64,000 nt of DNA from Tipula vernalis (GCA_958295665.1 OY282558.1:328511106-328575105), one strand, 5' to 3'. Positions 37,801-48,300 are shown, counted from the stretch's first letter. Translations and numbers: made by a program. Notes: generated by a model not told the origin, from the sequence alone.

Positions 37801-38672
37801 AAGCAGGCTTGATCTGCATTTTGTACATTGATTATAGCCTTTTTATCTTTAATACATTTTGGGAGTCGTATGTAAGAGGACCCTCTCATTGGACTATATT
37901 TGTTAAAATTTACTTCAATGAACAATACTTTTTCAATTGCCCATCCAGACTCTTTCTCCTGAAACTCCTCACTCAGAGTATTCAGGGTGCAGACAAGCTG
38001 AGAAAATATCTCATCCAAATCGCTAGCTTCCGTTAAAATTGCATTTTTAGTATTAAATGATTTTAATGAGCTAACATTTGCTTCATCTTTTAAATCAAAT
38101 TTAGTGAATAAGCCAAACAATTCAAAATTTACTTTGCAAACTTTAAATAACTCTGTTTGAAGCTCTATTAATTTAATTATTTTATGTTTTATTGAACACA
38201 TAAAATCATTTATACTAATATAGTTAATAGGTACATCTGAAACCCTATAACTAATTATTCGGGACTTGAATGCAGTGCTAATTATTTGGATGTTCTCATC
38301 ATTCTCACTATAGTTCCTTAAACAATTGTTTTTATGAAGTAAGGATTTATAATGATTAAATAAAAATTTTTTTGAAATACTTACATTGCAATTACTACAT
38401 AAAACGTCATCAGTAGGTGCATCATCCATTTTGATTCTCTTGGCAGCTCCTACAACTGTCCTTGAGTTTGATGGAATATGTACCCTCTCGCGATTATTAA
38501 CGGCTGATGTAACATGCATCCTCTTGCTATGATAATCAAGTTTTCGTTTATTGCCGAAAACGATGCCACACACTTCACACAGCATGTTATCTTGAGGGTG
38601 CTGCTCCTTTGAATGCCGAATTAAAACGTCTTTTGATGAAAACATTTTGTTGCATTCTTCACAGTTATTCAT
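34848..38672 (-). CDS. Protein-primed DNA polymerase B (pPolB) with zinc fingers
   Basis: The 1274-aa protein begins with C2H2-type zinc fingers (CEECNKMF...H...H and CEVCGIVF...H...H) and a third CSNC...H...H, then a CDGC finger near 410. Exonuclease motifs follow: YCDFEA (about 457), CHNLSGYDSHF (about 607) and YLKSDVLILAD (about 760). An endonuclease VII-like block sits between Exo I and Exo II (CHICDG...DHCHLTGKFRGAAH..CN, about 553-590). Polymerase motifs are YLDANNLYG (A, about 855), KNNSVFGKT (B, about 1008) and YTDTDSL (C, about 1110). All catalytic acids are present. It replicates the element by protein priming. A likely 72-nt intron lies in its leader. Confidence 0.95.
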   Translation of the reverse strand: MNNCEECNKMFSSKDVLIRHSKEQHPQDNMLCEVCGIVFGNKRKLDYHSKRMHVTSAVNNRERVHIPSNSRTVVGAAKRIKMDDAPTDDVLCSNCNVSISKKFLFNHYKSLLHKNNCLRNYSENDENIQIISTAFKSRIISYRVSDVPINYISINDFMCSIKHKIIKLIELQTELFKVCKVNFELFGLFTKFDLKDEANVSSLKSFNTKNAILTEASDLDEIFSQLVCTLNTLSEEFQEKESGWAIEKVLFIEVNFNKYSPMRGSSYIRLPKCIKDKKAIINVQNADQACFAWSIMASKYPNVRKPQRCNSFPHYSSILNLDNISFPMPLKDIPQFESQNNISVNVYSLEGNQIVGPLYYTKSKKSHHVNLLYIEDSGNSHYCYIKKLNTLVGKQLSKRTNKKFICDGCLIFFRNEEGLNNHVQYGCNRIKCILPNEENDFLEFSNYRHKLQVPYVIYCDFEAILKPIDSCTLNPEISFSENILKHEPYSFAYYIKCSYNDIKSKFVTYRGNDCGKIFIDKLKQDLEIIYNELHVNRKMKKLSYTEQLNYNFSNKCHICDGDFDDDENYKVRDHCHLTGKFRGAAHVKCNLNYKIADFVPIFCHNLSGYDSHFIIKELGFDTEQIDLIAQNKERYISFTKHFKISEHKKIKLRFVDSFKFMAASIDKLSNNLNDSQFKEVRKSFSNHTEFNLIKKKGVFPYDYLDSFKKLDETQLPPKNNFYNKLLNCDISDDQYNHALNVWETFQCKSLGEYSDLYLKSDVLILADIFENFRNVCMKTYGLDPAHYFTSPGLSWDAMLKFTKIKLELLKDIDMVNFIRKGIRGGLAQCSKRYARANHKYMKNYNKEMDSNFLVYLDANNLYGWAMSQSLPYANFRFLDSSELDKFDINSLTDNESDIGYILEVDLDYPSHLHKQHNDLPFCMENIKPLYQSSKENKLIANLQPKQEYVIHQKNLKDCLNKGLILKKIHRVLKFSQKPWLKSYIDLNTDLRTKAQNSFEKDLYKLKNNSVFGKTIENVEKRTDIRLSTHWENLGNKFGANTLISKPNFHSSSIFDENLVAIQMSRLSITYNKPIYVGFCVLELSKTLMYNFHYDYIKTKYNDNATLLYTDTDSLIYEIQTIDFYKDIKPDLNEKFDTSDYSPNNLYNFPLVNKKVLGMFKDECCGKILTEFVGIRAKSYSLNLEDDNEIIKKIKGIKKNVVSDSISLNDFKNCLNKNVNVIRSQINFRSIRHNLYTQLTNKLALSNFDDKRFVIPNSYKTLAWGNNEIDNFYFT

Positions 38673-38679
38673 GATTTAA

Positions 38680-38751
38680 CTGAAAATATATAAAGAGATA
38701 ATATGTTAAAACGTTATATATAATTTAAATAAATGTATATTTGTAACTTAC
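38680..38751 (-). other. Candidate 72-nt intron in the pPolB 5' leader
   Basis: On the minus strand a consensus donor AAC|GTAAGT (38751 downward) and acceptor TTTATATATTTTCAG (ending 38680) bracket 72 nt, leaving only 7 nt before the ATG. This fits a nuclear-transcribed, spliced early gene. Not confirmed by RNA. Confidence 0.45.
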
Positions 38752-38789
38752 GTTAAAAAATTTTTCGCTTATGTATTTAAAATTTTATT

Positions 38790-39000
38790 TATTTTATTAA
38801 TTGATTTACTTCTAATATTTAACACTTAGAAGTTGTAAATATAATTAGTTTATAGCTACTACACAAATAAATGTTCACTAACACAAAAAAAAAGATTATT
38901 GATTAAATTATAATATTTAACAATTAAAAGTTGTATAACAATTAGTTTATAATTTTCGGTACTACACAAATATTTTCACAAATAGGTACTTCTTAACTTT
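38790..39000. repeat. Imperfect direct repeats upstream of pPolB
   Basis: Two copies of a block (TAATATTTAACA, AGAAGTTGTA-like, AATTAGTTTATA, ACTACACAAATA) lie at about 38811-38880 and 38929-38984. They may be part of the polymerase promoter or a replication-related region next to the inverted repeat. Confidence 0.5.
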
Positions 39001-39201
39001 TATATTGTTTTTTTATTGATCAACATTGATTACGATCACTTCACTTTTAATTTTAAAATAATAGGTAAATCAAAAAAATATTAATTTATATTTTAAATTG
39101 TATTTAATTTTACACCACACAGTAATACGTTGTATAAGTTTATTAATTAAATGCATCAAAATAACATCAAAACTACCACTTATATATTCTATATTTCTAA
39201 T

Positions 39202-39790
39202 TTTCATTATGTACATTACAGCAAATTTTACGCCAAGGTTAAATTATAAAATATTATTATAACTATGCAGTTATGCATTCTCCGGAAATGTCAAGGTTGA
39301 ATTAAAAAAAAAAAATATTATTATAACTTTACACTATCTAATTTCAATTAATAAAAAATTATTATCGTATACAAAATATTTTTAAAGCGTGTAGAGTTTG
39401 TAATCGACATTTAGGGGTATTATTATATTATTGTAATTTTTTTATTTCGCTGAACATGCGGAATTTTTTTTTTTAAACCATAAATAGTTGATGATTTACA
39501 ATCTCGCTCGTAGTATGATGGTTAAGACAGTTTCTTACCATGCAAAAGTCTCGAGTTCGATTCTCGTCGATGACCATGAATTTTTCTTGTTGAATTTACA
39601 CATGTTTTATCATTATTACAGAGTTTAGTTACTTTGATTGCACTGTACAGAGATTTAGTTACTGTGGTTGCACTGTGTAGTATGCATATAAAAAAATACG
39701 TAAACGTTCATGTGGTTGTAATTTACATGTAAAAAATGTTTGGTGTAAAATCTTTTTCGGTTGGCCCAGGAACATCCACTTTACACTACT
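39202..39790 (-). repeat. Polinton right terminal inverted repeat
   Basis: The 589-bp inverted copy of 25444-26125 ends exactly at CTTTACACTACT next to the TGTACG duplication. It lacks the extra copy of about 90 bp seen on the left. Confidence 0.9.
39504..39575 (+). other. tRNA-like sequence in right Polinton repeat (outward)
   Basis: A-box-like TAGTATGATGG begins at 39511 and the B-box GAGTTCGATTC at 39553. Between the GG of the D loop and TTCGA there are 34 nt, close to real tRNA genes. The anticodon-loop position reads TTACCAT, one base from the tRNA-Ala loop TTAGCAT. T5 follows at 39581-39585. Four of five T-stem pairs form, but the acceptor stem pairs poorly, so a functional tRNA is unlikely. 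A pol III-transcribed tRNA-derived RNA is possible. Confidence 0.5.
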
Positions 39791-39796
39791 TGTACG
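39791..39796. repeat. Polinton target-site duplication, right (TGTACG)
   Basis: Identical to 25438-25443 and directly abutting the last base of the right inverted repeat. Confidence 0.9.
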
Positions 39797-40250
39797 GGCT
39801 TCTGGAGAGTAATAGTTGAGTGATTTGCCTTCCTACATCACTCCTCTTGCTTACTGTGTAAGAATAGGATTTTACTTATAGATCGGTTCTTAAGAAGTAG
39901 TTTTAATTTCTCCTATTGTTTCAATATCATTTATTGGTCCGAATAGTATTTTAAATTTTGACAGGATTATTTAGAGTTTTTGTTTGATTCGCGAGAGAGG
40001 TGGCTATCTCGAATTTACAGTTTCGTTATATTGTTCTTCTTTCTGTGTTCGAGAGGATGGAGTCTCTGGTTCTTTCGTGGTTCATTGCGATAAGAACCTT
40101 CGTGTTTAAATGTTGTCTTGTTGTTTGGGTTTACTGGACGATTAGTGTGGTTGGCTTGTTTCGTCTGGATGTACAGGTCAACTTATATATGCAGCATTTC
40201 ATTGTGTAGCCCAGGTTTCCTTTGCATATTGTGGGGATATGATTGTTGAG
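39797..40250 (-). pseudogene. Errantivirus-like pol relic right of the Polinton
   Basis: The minus strand encodes the run-up to RT: GPINDIETIGEIKTTS, then a PIYSKSY-like block and SDVGRQITQLL...SRSPY ending at the insertion point. These are the blocks that precede the RT fragment at 25321-25443. There are stops and frame changes. The upstream protease/gag part toward 40250 is not recognisable. Confidence 0.7.
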
Positions 40251-40545
40251 TGGAAGGGAAATTACAGTTTCGAACAGAAACGTAGATGTCATGATGTCAG
40301 ATGAAGATGTTGTTCTAAGCCTATTTTCTCACGATTTTGATGAAGTTTATGGTTCAAGAGCAAAGATCTAGCGAAACCAAAAGAAAAAGTGATGCCTTTA
40401 CTGTTTCAAGCAATGACTCAAGTTATGCTGGGATTTGGAGATGCTACTGTGTGAAATTGTTTTTTTTGGTACATCCTACTATGAATGAGCTGATGCTCAA
40501 AATAGGGTGTGCTGAAAACGATGTAAATTAAATGTGCACAATAAA

Positions 40546-40900
40546 TCAAATCAATAAAAATAGCCATGGTCGCATGGGTTTTAGAAAAACATATTTGCTG
40601 AAAGAGTCTAATGCAATAAACAAACCAGAATTACCCAATTTCGATCGTGGATAAGGTCGAAGAAAACCCATGTAAAGTATTTGCAATGACCATTCCACTT
40701 GGATGCGATTACCCTTGGGTGGTTGCAAAGCAAAATTTAACGGCTTTGTTTGTTTACAAATTCGACACTGATTGATTTGCATTCGTACGTCGTATGCCAT
40801 GTCTGGCCAATAATAAGAACGTTGCAGTTTTCAAGGGTTTTAAAAATTCCCTGATGTGTCGACAGTTGTGCGTCGTGTGCCAATGAAACTTAATTGTTCA
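40546..40900 (-). pseudogene. Ty3/gypsy integrase relic
   Basis: The minus strand encodes the end of a zinc finger (CRICKQTKPLN) and the start of the catalytic core (MGFLRPYPRSK, LDSFSKYVFLKPMR). The first catalytic Asp position (usually MDFxGPxP) reads YMGFLRP, so Asp is lost. It is a different lineage from the errantivirus-like element, and the same strand. Confidence 0.75.
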
Positions 40901-40934
40901 CTAACTCTAGTGGAATATATAGTATGATTTTAAT

Positions 40935-41250
40935 AGGTTTCGAAGATTGTAAGAGAATTCAACCCAGTTTCGAACTGATGAGCTTATGATTATGAAACAA
41001 TCAATCTTCTCATCAGGCCGCGGCAACTGGACTGATTATGCCACAATTTACATTCTATATACTATATACAGAATGTGCTGTGCATTAAGTACTAGCGAAT
41101 CATGCTAATACAGATGAAATCTCTTACAATTTTTCTTCTTCACAATATTCACACAGCTCTATTTCTGTGTACGCTAATTTTTACTTTTTATTAATTTTTT
41201 TTTTTTTTTTTAATTTTTTGTGTTGAATGTTATGAATGTAATTAACATTC
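40935..41250 (+). repeat. Dispersed repeat, copy 1
   Basis: It shares about 310 bp with the inverted copy at 53265-53560. Within it, TGTAAGAGAATTCA and the inverse GAAATCTCTTACA lie about 190 bp apart, giving TG...CA ends like a small LTR. Similarity continues past them in both copies, so the true ends are wider. It sits inside the gypsy relic. Confidence 0.6.
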
Positions 41251-41619
41251 AACAAAAAATTAATAAAAAGTAAGAATATAGAATACCATAGTTTCCAAAT
41301 AGGTATAGCCGTTGTTTCAACTGATTGATTACTAGAAGTATTTTCGTAAATTTTACGATCTACCACGAAAACATTGTTAAGCGGCTTCGGAGCATGCTTC
41401 AACTTTAAAGCCGGGGAGTCGATATCTCAATGAGGAACCTTAGTATGAGGACTGATTTTACTTTCTAGAAAGTACTTTTTAACTCTAGAAAGATTGTCGG
41501 GAACGATATTTTGTGAATCATTTCTATGTTCGATATCGAAACTAAAAGATTGAAGCTTTTAGCTTCATCTAGCTAATCTCCCTGTACGATCCTTCTGGCT
41601 CATGAGCTATTTAATATTA

Positions 41620-42270
41620 GCGTAAGCCCGAAATTTCCTTAGACTATAAGTACGTCGACATAGCTTGCTCTGTTATATTCAAGCTCTGTTATAGAATAGT
41701 TTTCGACATATATGCTAAAGCACGTTTCCGACACCGGAACGGTTTGCATCACATTGGATGAAGAATGGCTTATTGAAGTTGACGTATGCCAAAACTGGTG
41801 CTGTGATTAACGCGTCTTTCAACCGATCAAACACTAACTGGCTCTCTTTACTCTAGATAAATTTGGGGTTCTTTTTCAATAAGTTGGTTAACGGAACTGA
41901 TACGGCGGCATACTTTGGAATGAAGCACCGGTAACGCCCTGTCATCCCCAAGAAACTCCGAACCTTTTTTATACTTTTTGGTATAGGGAACTCACTTACT
42001 GCTCTAACTTTTTCGGGTTCCACTCGAAGACTACCATCACTCTCAATGTACCACTAGTGATCAGAAGTTCGCATTAGTCGATACATAGTCTGCTTGGTGT
42101 TGCATAGTCCGAACGGCATCACCTTGTAGTGGCATAAAGGGTGACCAAGGACGGTAAAAGCTGTTTTGTGTCGGAACTCCTGAGTCAAAGTGATTTGCCG
42201 AAACGCATCTTTTTCTCGTTCTTGACTGTAACCTCGTTCAACCGTCGAACATCCAGACATGGTCATACTT
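41620..42270 (-). pseudogene. Ty3/gypsy reverse transcriptase / RNase H relic
   Basis: The minus strand encodes KTAFTVLGHPLCHYKVMPFG (RT) and, downstream in the element, VRSFLGMTGRYRCFIPKYA and LKDALITAPVLAY (connection/RNase H). Stops and frameshifts interrupt it. It belongs with the gag at 43.1-44.0 kb and the integrase at 40.5-40.9 kb as one decayed element. Confidence 0.8.
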
Positions 42271-43079
42271 TGTCACTCGCTTTTCGGACCAATGTGACCG
42301 TTGAACTCCAAGAACTTGGCGACTCCTCAATCACTTTTAGGGATAACATTCTATCGATTTCTTTGTTTAGTTCGGCTTATATTGGTGGAGAGGCAGGATA
42401 GTATCTTTGCTTAATTGGCGCTGCATTTCCAACATCGATGTGATGCGACAGCAGGGACGTTTTTCCAAGGCCTAAGTCTGTGAACGAAGGAAACATCTTA
42501 ATAACATTTGATAGTTCGACTTCTTGAAGGTGTGGCGATTAAAATCAAGATCAGCATTTCAACATGAGGTGGTATCAAATAAACGCGCATTGGATGCTGA
42601 ATTCCTTTAAAACCGGCTTTTAGCTAAAACTAGCCAAAAACCCATTCCTGATGTCCACTACCAGTTTTAATCATTGAAGGAAAACTGTAAATTTTGTATT
42701 TTGGGTTGTTCAAGAATAATGTGCTCTCACTACCAGAGGCAGTAACACAAGCACCACTATCCATCATCCTAAATAAATACCTCAGCTATATTTGATCGTA
42801 AAAGTTTACGTTTAGTCCAGTATTGATGTTCCCGGTTAAATTGCCGATTCAGATGTGGTAAGCTTAGTTGTTTGAAATTAATTTTTGTAGGTGAATTTAC
42901 AACTGAAGATACGGAATAATCTGAGTTAGATATGATATCGACAGGTAGTTTAAAATGTTTTGAATTTCTATGATCACGGATGATGCGGATTTCGTCGCAC
43001 CAGTTTGCGATCGGTATTCGCCGCCGCTCCGACTGTGGTTACTCTGGGGATTAATCTGTTCCGCAAGAGGCTACATTCC

Positions 43080-44043
43080 CAGAATTCGGAAAGCGCGGTT
43101 GCTCGTTTCCCTGACATTTAAAACAATTTGGTATCAGAATATCCGGCCGCCCACATCTGAAACAAAAAATTTTAGTATTAGGGTTGACACAATCAAAATA
43201 ACCATAAAGCAATTCCAACATACCAAGGCAACGTCATTTTAATTTTGTTTTTTAAAATCACTACTTGGCTCATGTTCTGGTCCGCTTATATGAGCCGACT
43301 GCGAAGAAGCATAGTTATATCTGGTATTATGGAGGGGCCAATTGGGTGTCTCTAGCTCACTTATATGTTTCCGAAGGCACATCATTTCTGGCTCATGATT
43401 GGTTCGCTTCGATGAATCTTCAAGTGCCATGCAGTGTCTCACCAGCTATAATTTAAAGATCGAAAATCCATATCTTCCAATGCGTTCTGTCGGTTAGATC
43501 TCATATTCCTCCGGAGTATAAGGAGTAGTTCTGAATCTGAAGATGGAATACGGTATTGTAAAGACATAGGTCCGTTCTTCGATCCTGAAACCTCTCAATT
43601 AAGCCGTTTTTTAATTGAATAAAAGATAAACCGGGGTTTAATTTTAAATGGCACCAACACCAATTCAAAGCTATACCATTCAAAATTGTTGCTGCTTCGA
43701 TACAAAGGTTGCCTTCTTGTCCGAAAGCGACTTAGAAACAAATGGATTTGGAGCTTTCTGCTTGTTCTCTTTTATGGCTAACAAGGGCAAATATACCGTC
43801 TAATGGTACTGGTTCGGTTTTAGAATCAATCGATGGTTTATCACCTGTTATAGCTTCATCTTCAGATGTCAGTACTTCATCTCCTGGCAAGGAGATATAG
43901 ATATTTAATTCAGCTATTGTTTCGTTAAGATCAGTAGATTCGCCATGTGATTTTAAGCTATCCCTTAGCTTAAGTGAAGTATCTAGATGATCGAGACATT
44001 GGTGTTTGTATTTACGACTAGTATACAAGAGGCGTTTAATCAT
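43080..44043 (-). pseudogene. Ty3/gypsy gag relic with zinc knuckle
   Basis: The minus strand shows a gag core piece (GIALNWCWCHLKLNP, then LIERFQDRRTDLCLYNTVF) at 43501-43683. Near 43090-43180 it shows a CFRCGRPDILIPNCFKCQGN zinc-knuckle segment, as in insect gypsy gags. A charged piece lies at 43732-44043. The order gag, RT, integrase runs leftward. Stops occur between pieces. Confidence 0.7.
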
Positions 44044-44249
44044 TGTGTTATGTGCAAAATACGGGAATCTGTGCGCAAAATTACTCCGAATTAGTGCTAT
44101 TGGCGCTGGTAATTCAATTCAACTGTTAATTATTGGTGCAAGCATGAAATTCATCTCGAGCTTTTTTATCGCCGATGGGCGGGCACGACTTGGTTTATTA
44201 GCTGGATGAGCAGACACCCGGCTTGGTTTAACAGCTGTATGGTATTGGT

Positions 44250-46100
44250 AGGACTATGTACCTTAAAATTAATTCTATAAACGTCCCGTGTCAAACAAAC
44301 ATCAGCCTTGCATCTAAACGGTTAAATGATTTTACAACTTCAAATCCAACTTGCAGAGAATATTAGTAAATGCATTTCACCGGAAACGAATAAATGTTTA
44401 CACATGGGATAGTTTTCATATCCATACCGTAACACATGTTACTGAAGTTTAGGTTTTGAAATTTCAGGCACGAAGTGTAGGGTCCTGTGAGAGATTATGG
44501 TCATAAAATAATCAACATCCTGAATTAATCGCCATTTAATCCTCTAATGAATACATCTAATGATCGATTTCTGTATGTTTCGATAAGGACTTCGATGCGA
44601 TATCAGCGGAATATCCTTATTTGCAGCTATCATATTGAAACTTGTGATATTTTTAGAGCGCTTATGTTCTCTTGCTTGAGACTGGTTAGCTGGAAATGAT
44701 TTTTATTGTTCGATTAGTTACTATATGTTCCCATATTTAAATTTGTGTTAACCGAAAAATCGTCGTACGTTAGTGTTACTTACTTTTTACCCGTGGGGAG
44801 GATTTTCACTTTCACTAATTACTCACTTTTTTCACTATTTGCACTTTTATATGTTATTTTTTGACGACTGGTTCTGTTTCGGCGGCAATTAATGAGCTAA
44901 GTGAGTGTTGACTTAAAAAAAAACTTTATTTTTCAAAATTAATCTTAAAACTAAAAATCTTAGTCTCTAACGTATCTTATCAAACGTTGCATTGATTTGA
45001 AAAATTCGCGCGTGCCCTATAAATCACGTTGTGTTGACTCGAAATTAATGGTGGTGTTAACTTCATTTCATATCCGCTATATTCACGTAACGAATTGTAA
45101 ATTATTGCGAACTATTATCATTAATGAATAATATCTTTTTAAACCTAATTATATATTTTTATTGCATACATTTCACGAATTGCCTTACATATTTTATTTT
45201 TATTTTACAGTCAACAAACTTAAAGCAAATTCTCGCATAACATAGACTGTCAGCATTTAGCAAAAATAGCAGCACAGCAAAACTGCACGTAATAAGAATT
45301 TTAATTAAATTTTTCTTGTTGTTTTCGAATGACTAAACAAGTGAAAGTTTATTTTGGCTTTTCGGTGGAAATATCTAAATTGTGGCGAAATAATAAATTG
45401 TATACCGGACTATGTCAAAATTCGATACCGTCCGCAAAACGTAAATCATCTCCGCCAGACATGGTGTAAATAGCAGGCCAAGGAACAAAATTTCTGCCAC
45501 CACCTCAGTGAATAAGCGGTGGGTCAAATATCCATTCTCACAAAAGTAACACAACTTAAGAACTCCAAGCAAAGGGACACTCGGAACATAAGCGACTCAT
45601 ATAGGTCATCCTTAAGGCCCTTCATTCTATGACAGAATTGAAAACTCTTCCCCAAAGGAAATTCGTTCACAAATAATCAGCAGCGTCGAAAGGAGATTCA
45701 TCCAAGGTCTGAACAGTTATTAAAAAAGAGAACGGAATGAAGGTCGAACATGGCTGAATATTGGCGGGATAAATGTAAAGATATTGTCATTGTAACGCTT
45801 TTGTTGGTGAAATGTAAATGTCAATTGTATTTCCAAACTATGAACTTAAACTTATTTGAAATTAATATTTTCGAAAATTGAATTAAATAATTAATTCAAA
45901 TTAAAGTAAAAAAAAAAAATTATTGAATGTAAACATTCGTCATTTAAATACAGAAAGCAACAAAAAAAAAAAATTGACAAACTGTCGATAATAAGTAGTT
46001 TCCTTTTCTAACAATAATACTCAGATGTTTGCAGTCCGACTAGACAGGAATCTTTATTATGCACAAAGTGAGGAACTCTAATCATTTTTCAAAATTCAAC
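44250..46100. other. Degenerate DNA between retroelement relics
   Basis: No conserved domain was recognised. It probably includes the decayed leader and LTR of the gypsy relic to the left, but no LTR pair could be found. Confidence 0.4.
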
Positions 46101-46124
46101 CCGGTCGGTAAATAAAAGTTGTTA

Positions 46125-46230
46125 AGACGGACAATGGATCTGAACACTGTAATCGGGATATCATAAATTTTCTGTAAAATTGCATTATTGATCATCAGGT
46201 GAGAACAGTGTATACACGACGATTTTTTGG
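46125..46230 (+). pseudogene. Ty1/copia integrase fragment
   Basis: One frame reads VVKTDNGSEHCNRDIINFL, a stop, then IIDHQVRTVYT. This matches the copia integrase block around the second catalytic Asp (TDNGxE). It is only about 35 residues long. Confidence 0.55.
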
Positions 46231-46457
46231 AGAAGGCATTGTTTATGTTTTACACTATACATCATAAATCGTTCGCCGACTTGCAGACGACAAAGACACG
46301 ATATGACAAGTATAATTTAGAAAAAAAAAAAAAATTTGGTAATTAAGACCAATATAATTTGGTACCGTTACTTAGTGAACTTTAGTGTATAATGTCTCAT
46401 TACCAAACTATTTGAGCAACGCTACACGCGGCGACCTAACCGTAAATTAAAGATGGA

Positions 46458-46653
46458 TATTATATGGAAAATATTCTAATCTATATCCATATTAGATTTA
46501 ACATATCAATGATAATGAATTTTCCATATGGAAATTGTAGTTCAGTTGTACGAGTGAGGGCAAGGAAGAATATAATAAAAAAGCATGTTTCTTTAAGTTT
46601 ATTTTATGAAGTTAAATTTTGTGTTTTATTCATGTAAATATAAAACCATAGCA
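46458..46653 (+). repeat. 5' LTR-like end of a Ty3/gypsy relic
   Basis: 46460-46542 is a near-identical direct copy of 49829-49911 (TTATATGGAAAATATTC...). The rest differs from the right copy, which carries TATAAAAG near 49938. A primer-binding-like TGGTGTCAGATGTG starts at 46654. The end point is inferred from that site. Confidence 0.55.
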
Positions 46654-46837
46654 TGGTGTCAGATGTGTAATAACATGGTACAAATAAATAAATAAATACT
46701 TAACTACGTGTTGGACAAATAATTTTCATCGAAAATAAATTAATTTCCCTTAAATAAAACTCAAACTAAAAAAAGAAAAAAAAGTGAGGTTAAGCTCTTG
46801 TTAAATAGTAAAAATAATTCAGAAATTTGTCTCAAAA

Positions 46838-47300
46838 ATGGGTGAAGAACTTACAGAAGTTATTAAACTGTTCACTAAATGTTGTAATGACATTAATGAA
46901 AACATGTAGTTGGTAAATCAAGGTCTAAAAGCATTACGTGAGAATTTTGATAAAAAACGTGTTTACGATCACAGTACACCAATGCAGCATGTACCATTCC
47001 CGAAACCACTGGAAACTCAAGGCAATATCGACGAAAATTTTGAATTATTCAAAAGAATAAATAAGAATGGCCCGTCACGAAAGAAAAAAAGAAAATCAAT
47101 TTGCTGTTGACACTCGTTGGAGATGAAGCGAAAATTAAATGTACACATTTTTCATTAACCGAAGAGGAAAAAGACACAACGGAAAATGTTCTAAATCTGA
47201 TTGGAAGTCGTCTAGTGTCAAAAAGGAACGTGTTATACGATAGATATTTGTTCCACACCTGTAGTCAGAATGATAAAGAATCGTTCGATACATACATATT
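46838..47300 (+). pseudogene. Ty3/gypsy gag relic (K02A2.6-like)
   Basis: The plus-strand frames encode an N-terminal stretch and then LLTLVGDEAKIKC...FSLTEEEKDT...LVSKRNVLYDRYLFHTCSQ...ESFDTY. This is the gag core pattern of this insect gypsy lineage. It then jumps straight into RT near 47310, so the rest of gag, protease and early RT are deleted. Confidence 0.7.
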
Positions 47301-47304
47301 TGAT

Positions 47305-48300
47305 TCGTTTATGATACATACGGTCGATACAACTAAGGGTTTTTGGCAGTTGAAATTGTCAGAAGCGAGCAGTAAGTTAACAACTTTTGGACTCCGTTTA
47401 GACGAATGGAATGATTGCGATGCCCTTTTGGTATATCATCGGCTCCGGAACTGTTCCAGATGAAAATGTATGAAATTGTACTTGACTTAAAGAGTATTGA
47501 AATACTAGCTGATGACATATTAATTTACGGAATAGGTGATACTATGGCCGAAGCAATAATGGATCATAATGTAAAATTGGAGAAGTTACTAATACGTTTG
47601 CGTGAGAATAATTGCAAACTTAACAAAAAGAAATTAAACGTCTGTTGTCCAGAAGTAAAATTTTTCGGACATGTGTTATCAAATAAAGGTCTGAAAGCTG
47701 ATGAAACGATAATTTCAGCAATAAAAAATATGCCATCGGCTTAAGATAAGTCGGATTTGCTAAGATTTCTAGGAATGCTGAACTATTTAGGAAGATACCT
47801 AAAAAATCTAAGCGCAGAAAGCTCCGTTTTTCGAAAATTAACAATCGAAAAAGGAAGAACATGAATTTCAAAAATTCAAAATGCTAGTCGCCGATACAAA
47901 ATCTCTAAAATATTTTTAAGTCGGAAAACAGCTCACTGTAGAGTGTGATTCAAGCAGCACTGGATTAGGAGTTGTTGTTCTTCAGGATGAACAAGTAATC
48001 GCGCATGCATCTCGTACGCTAACAGCAACGGGCAAAAATTATGCTATGATCGAGAAAGAGTTGTTGGCCATAGTGTTTGCATGTGTACGATTCGATTAGC
48101 TCATCGTTGGCAATGTAACAACTCTGATAAAGACCGATCATAAACCGCTCGTATCAATATTCAATAAACCACTGTTAAAAGCACCAAAGCGATTGCAGTT
48201 AATGCTTATGGTACTCGAGCGCTACAACATTGAACTGAAATTTATCGAGGGTAAAAAGAACGTGATTGCTGATACATTATCTATAGGGCATCATTAGAGG
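47305..48300 (+). pseudogene. Ty3/gypsy RT and RNase H relic
   Basis: VDTTKGFWQLKLSEASSKLT starts the RT, then CPFGISSAPELFQ, LADDILIYG (the xDD catalytic pair is present) and KFFGHVLSNKGLK. RNase H follows (TVECDSSSTGLGVV, IEKELLAIVFAC, KTDHKPL) with several frameshifts and an in-frame TAG. Dead. Confidence 0.85.

Larger units (their letters stand above)
25444..39790. mobile_element. Complete Polinton/Maverick (adintovirus-like) element, 14,347 bp
   Basis: The element has terminal inverted repeats starting AGTAGTGTAAAG, a 6-bp TGTACG target duplication, and the full Polinton gene set: FtsK/HerA-type packaging ATPase, penton-like and hexon-like capsid proteins, adenain-like protease, retroviral-type integrase with chromodomain, and protein-primed DNA polymerase B. 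The capsid block runs rightward from 26.3 to 32.1 kb. A BIR gene (leftward), a small gene and the integrase (rightward) follow, and the polymerase reads leftward. All core frames are uninterrupted. It interrupts an errantivirus-like pol gene. Confidence 0.96.

Noticed and set aside
39504..39575. A functional tRNA gene
   Set aside because: The acceptor and anticodon stems pair too poorly. It was kept only as a tRNA-like sequence.
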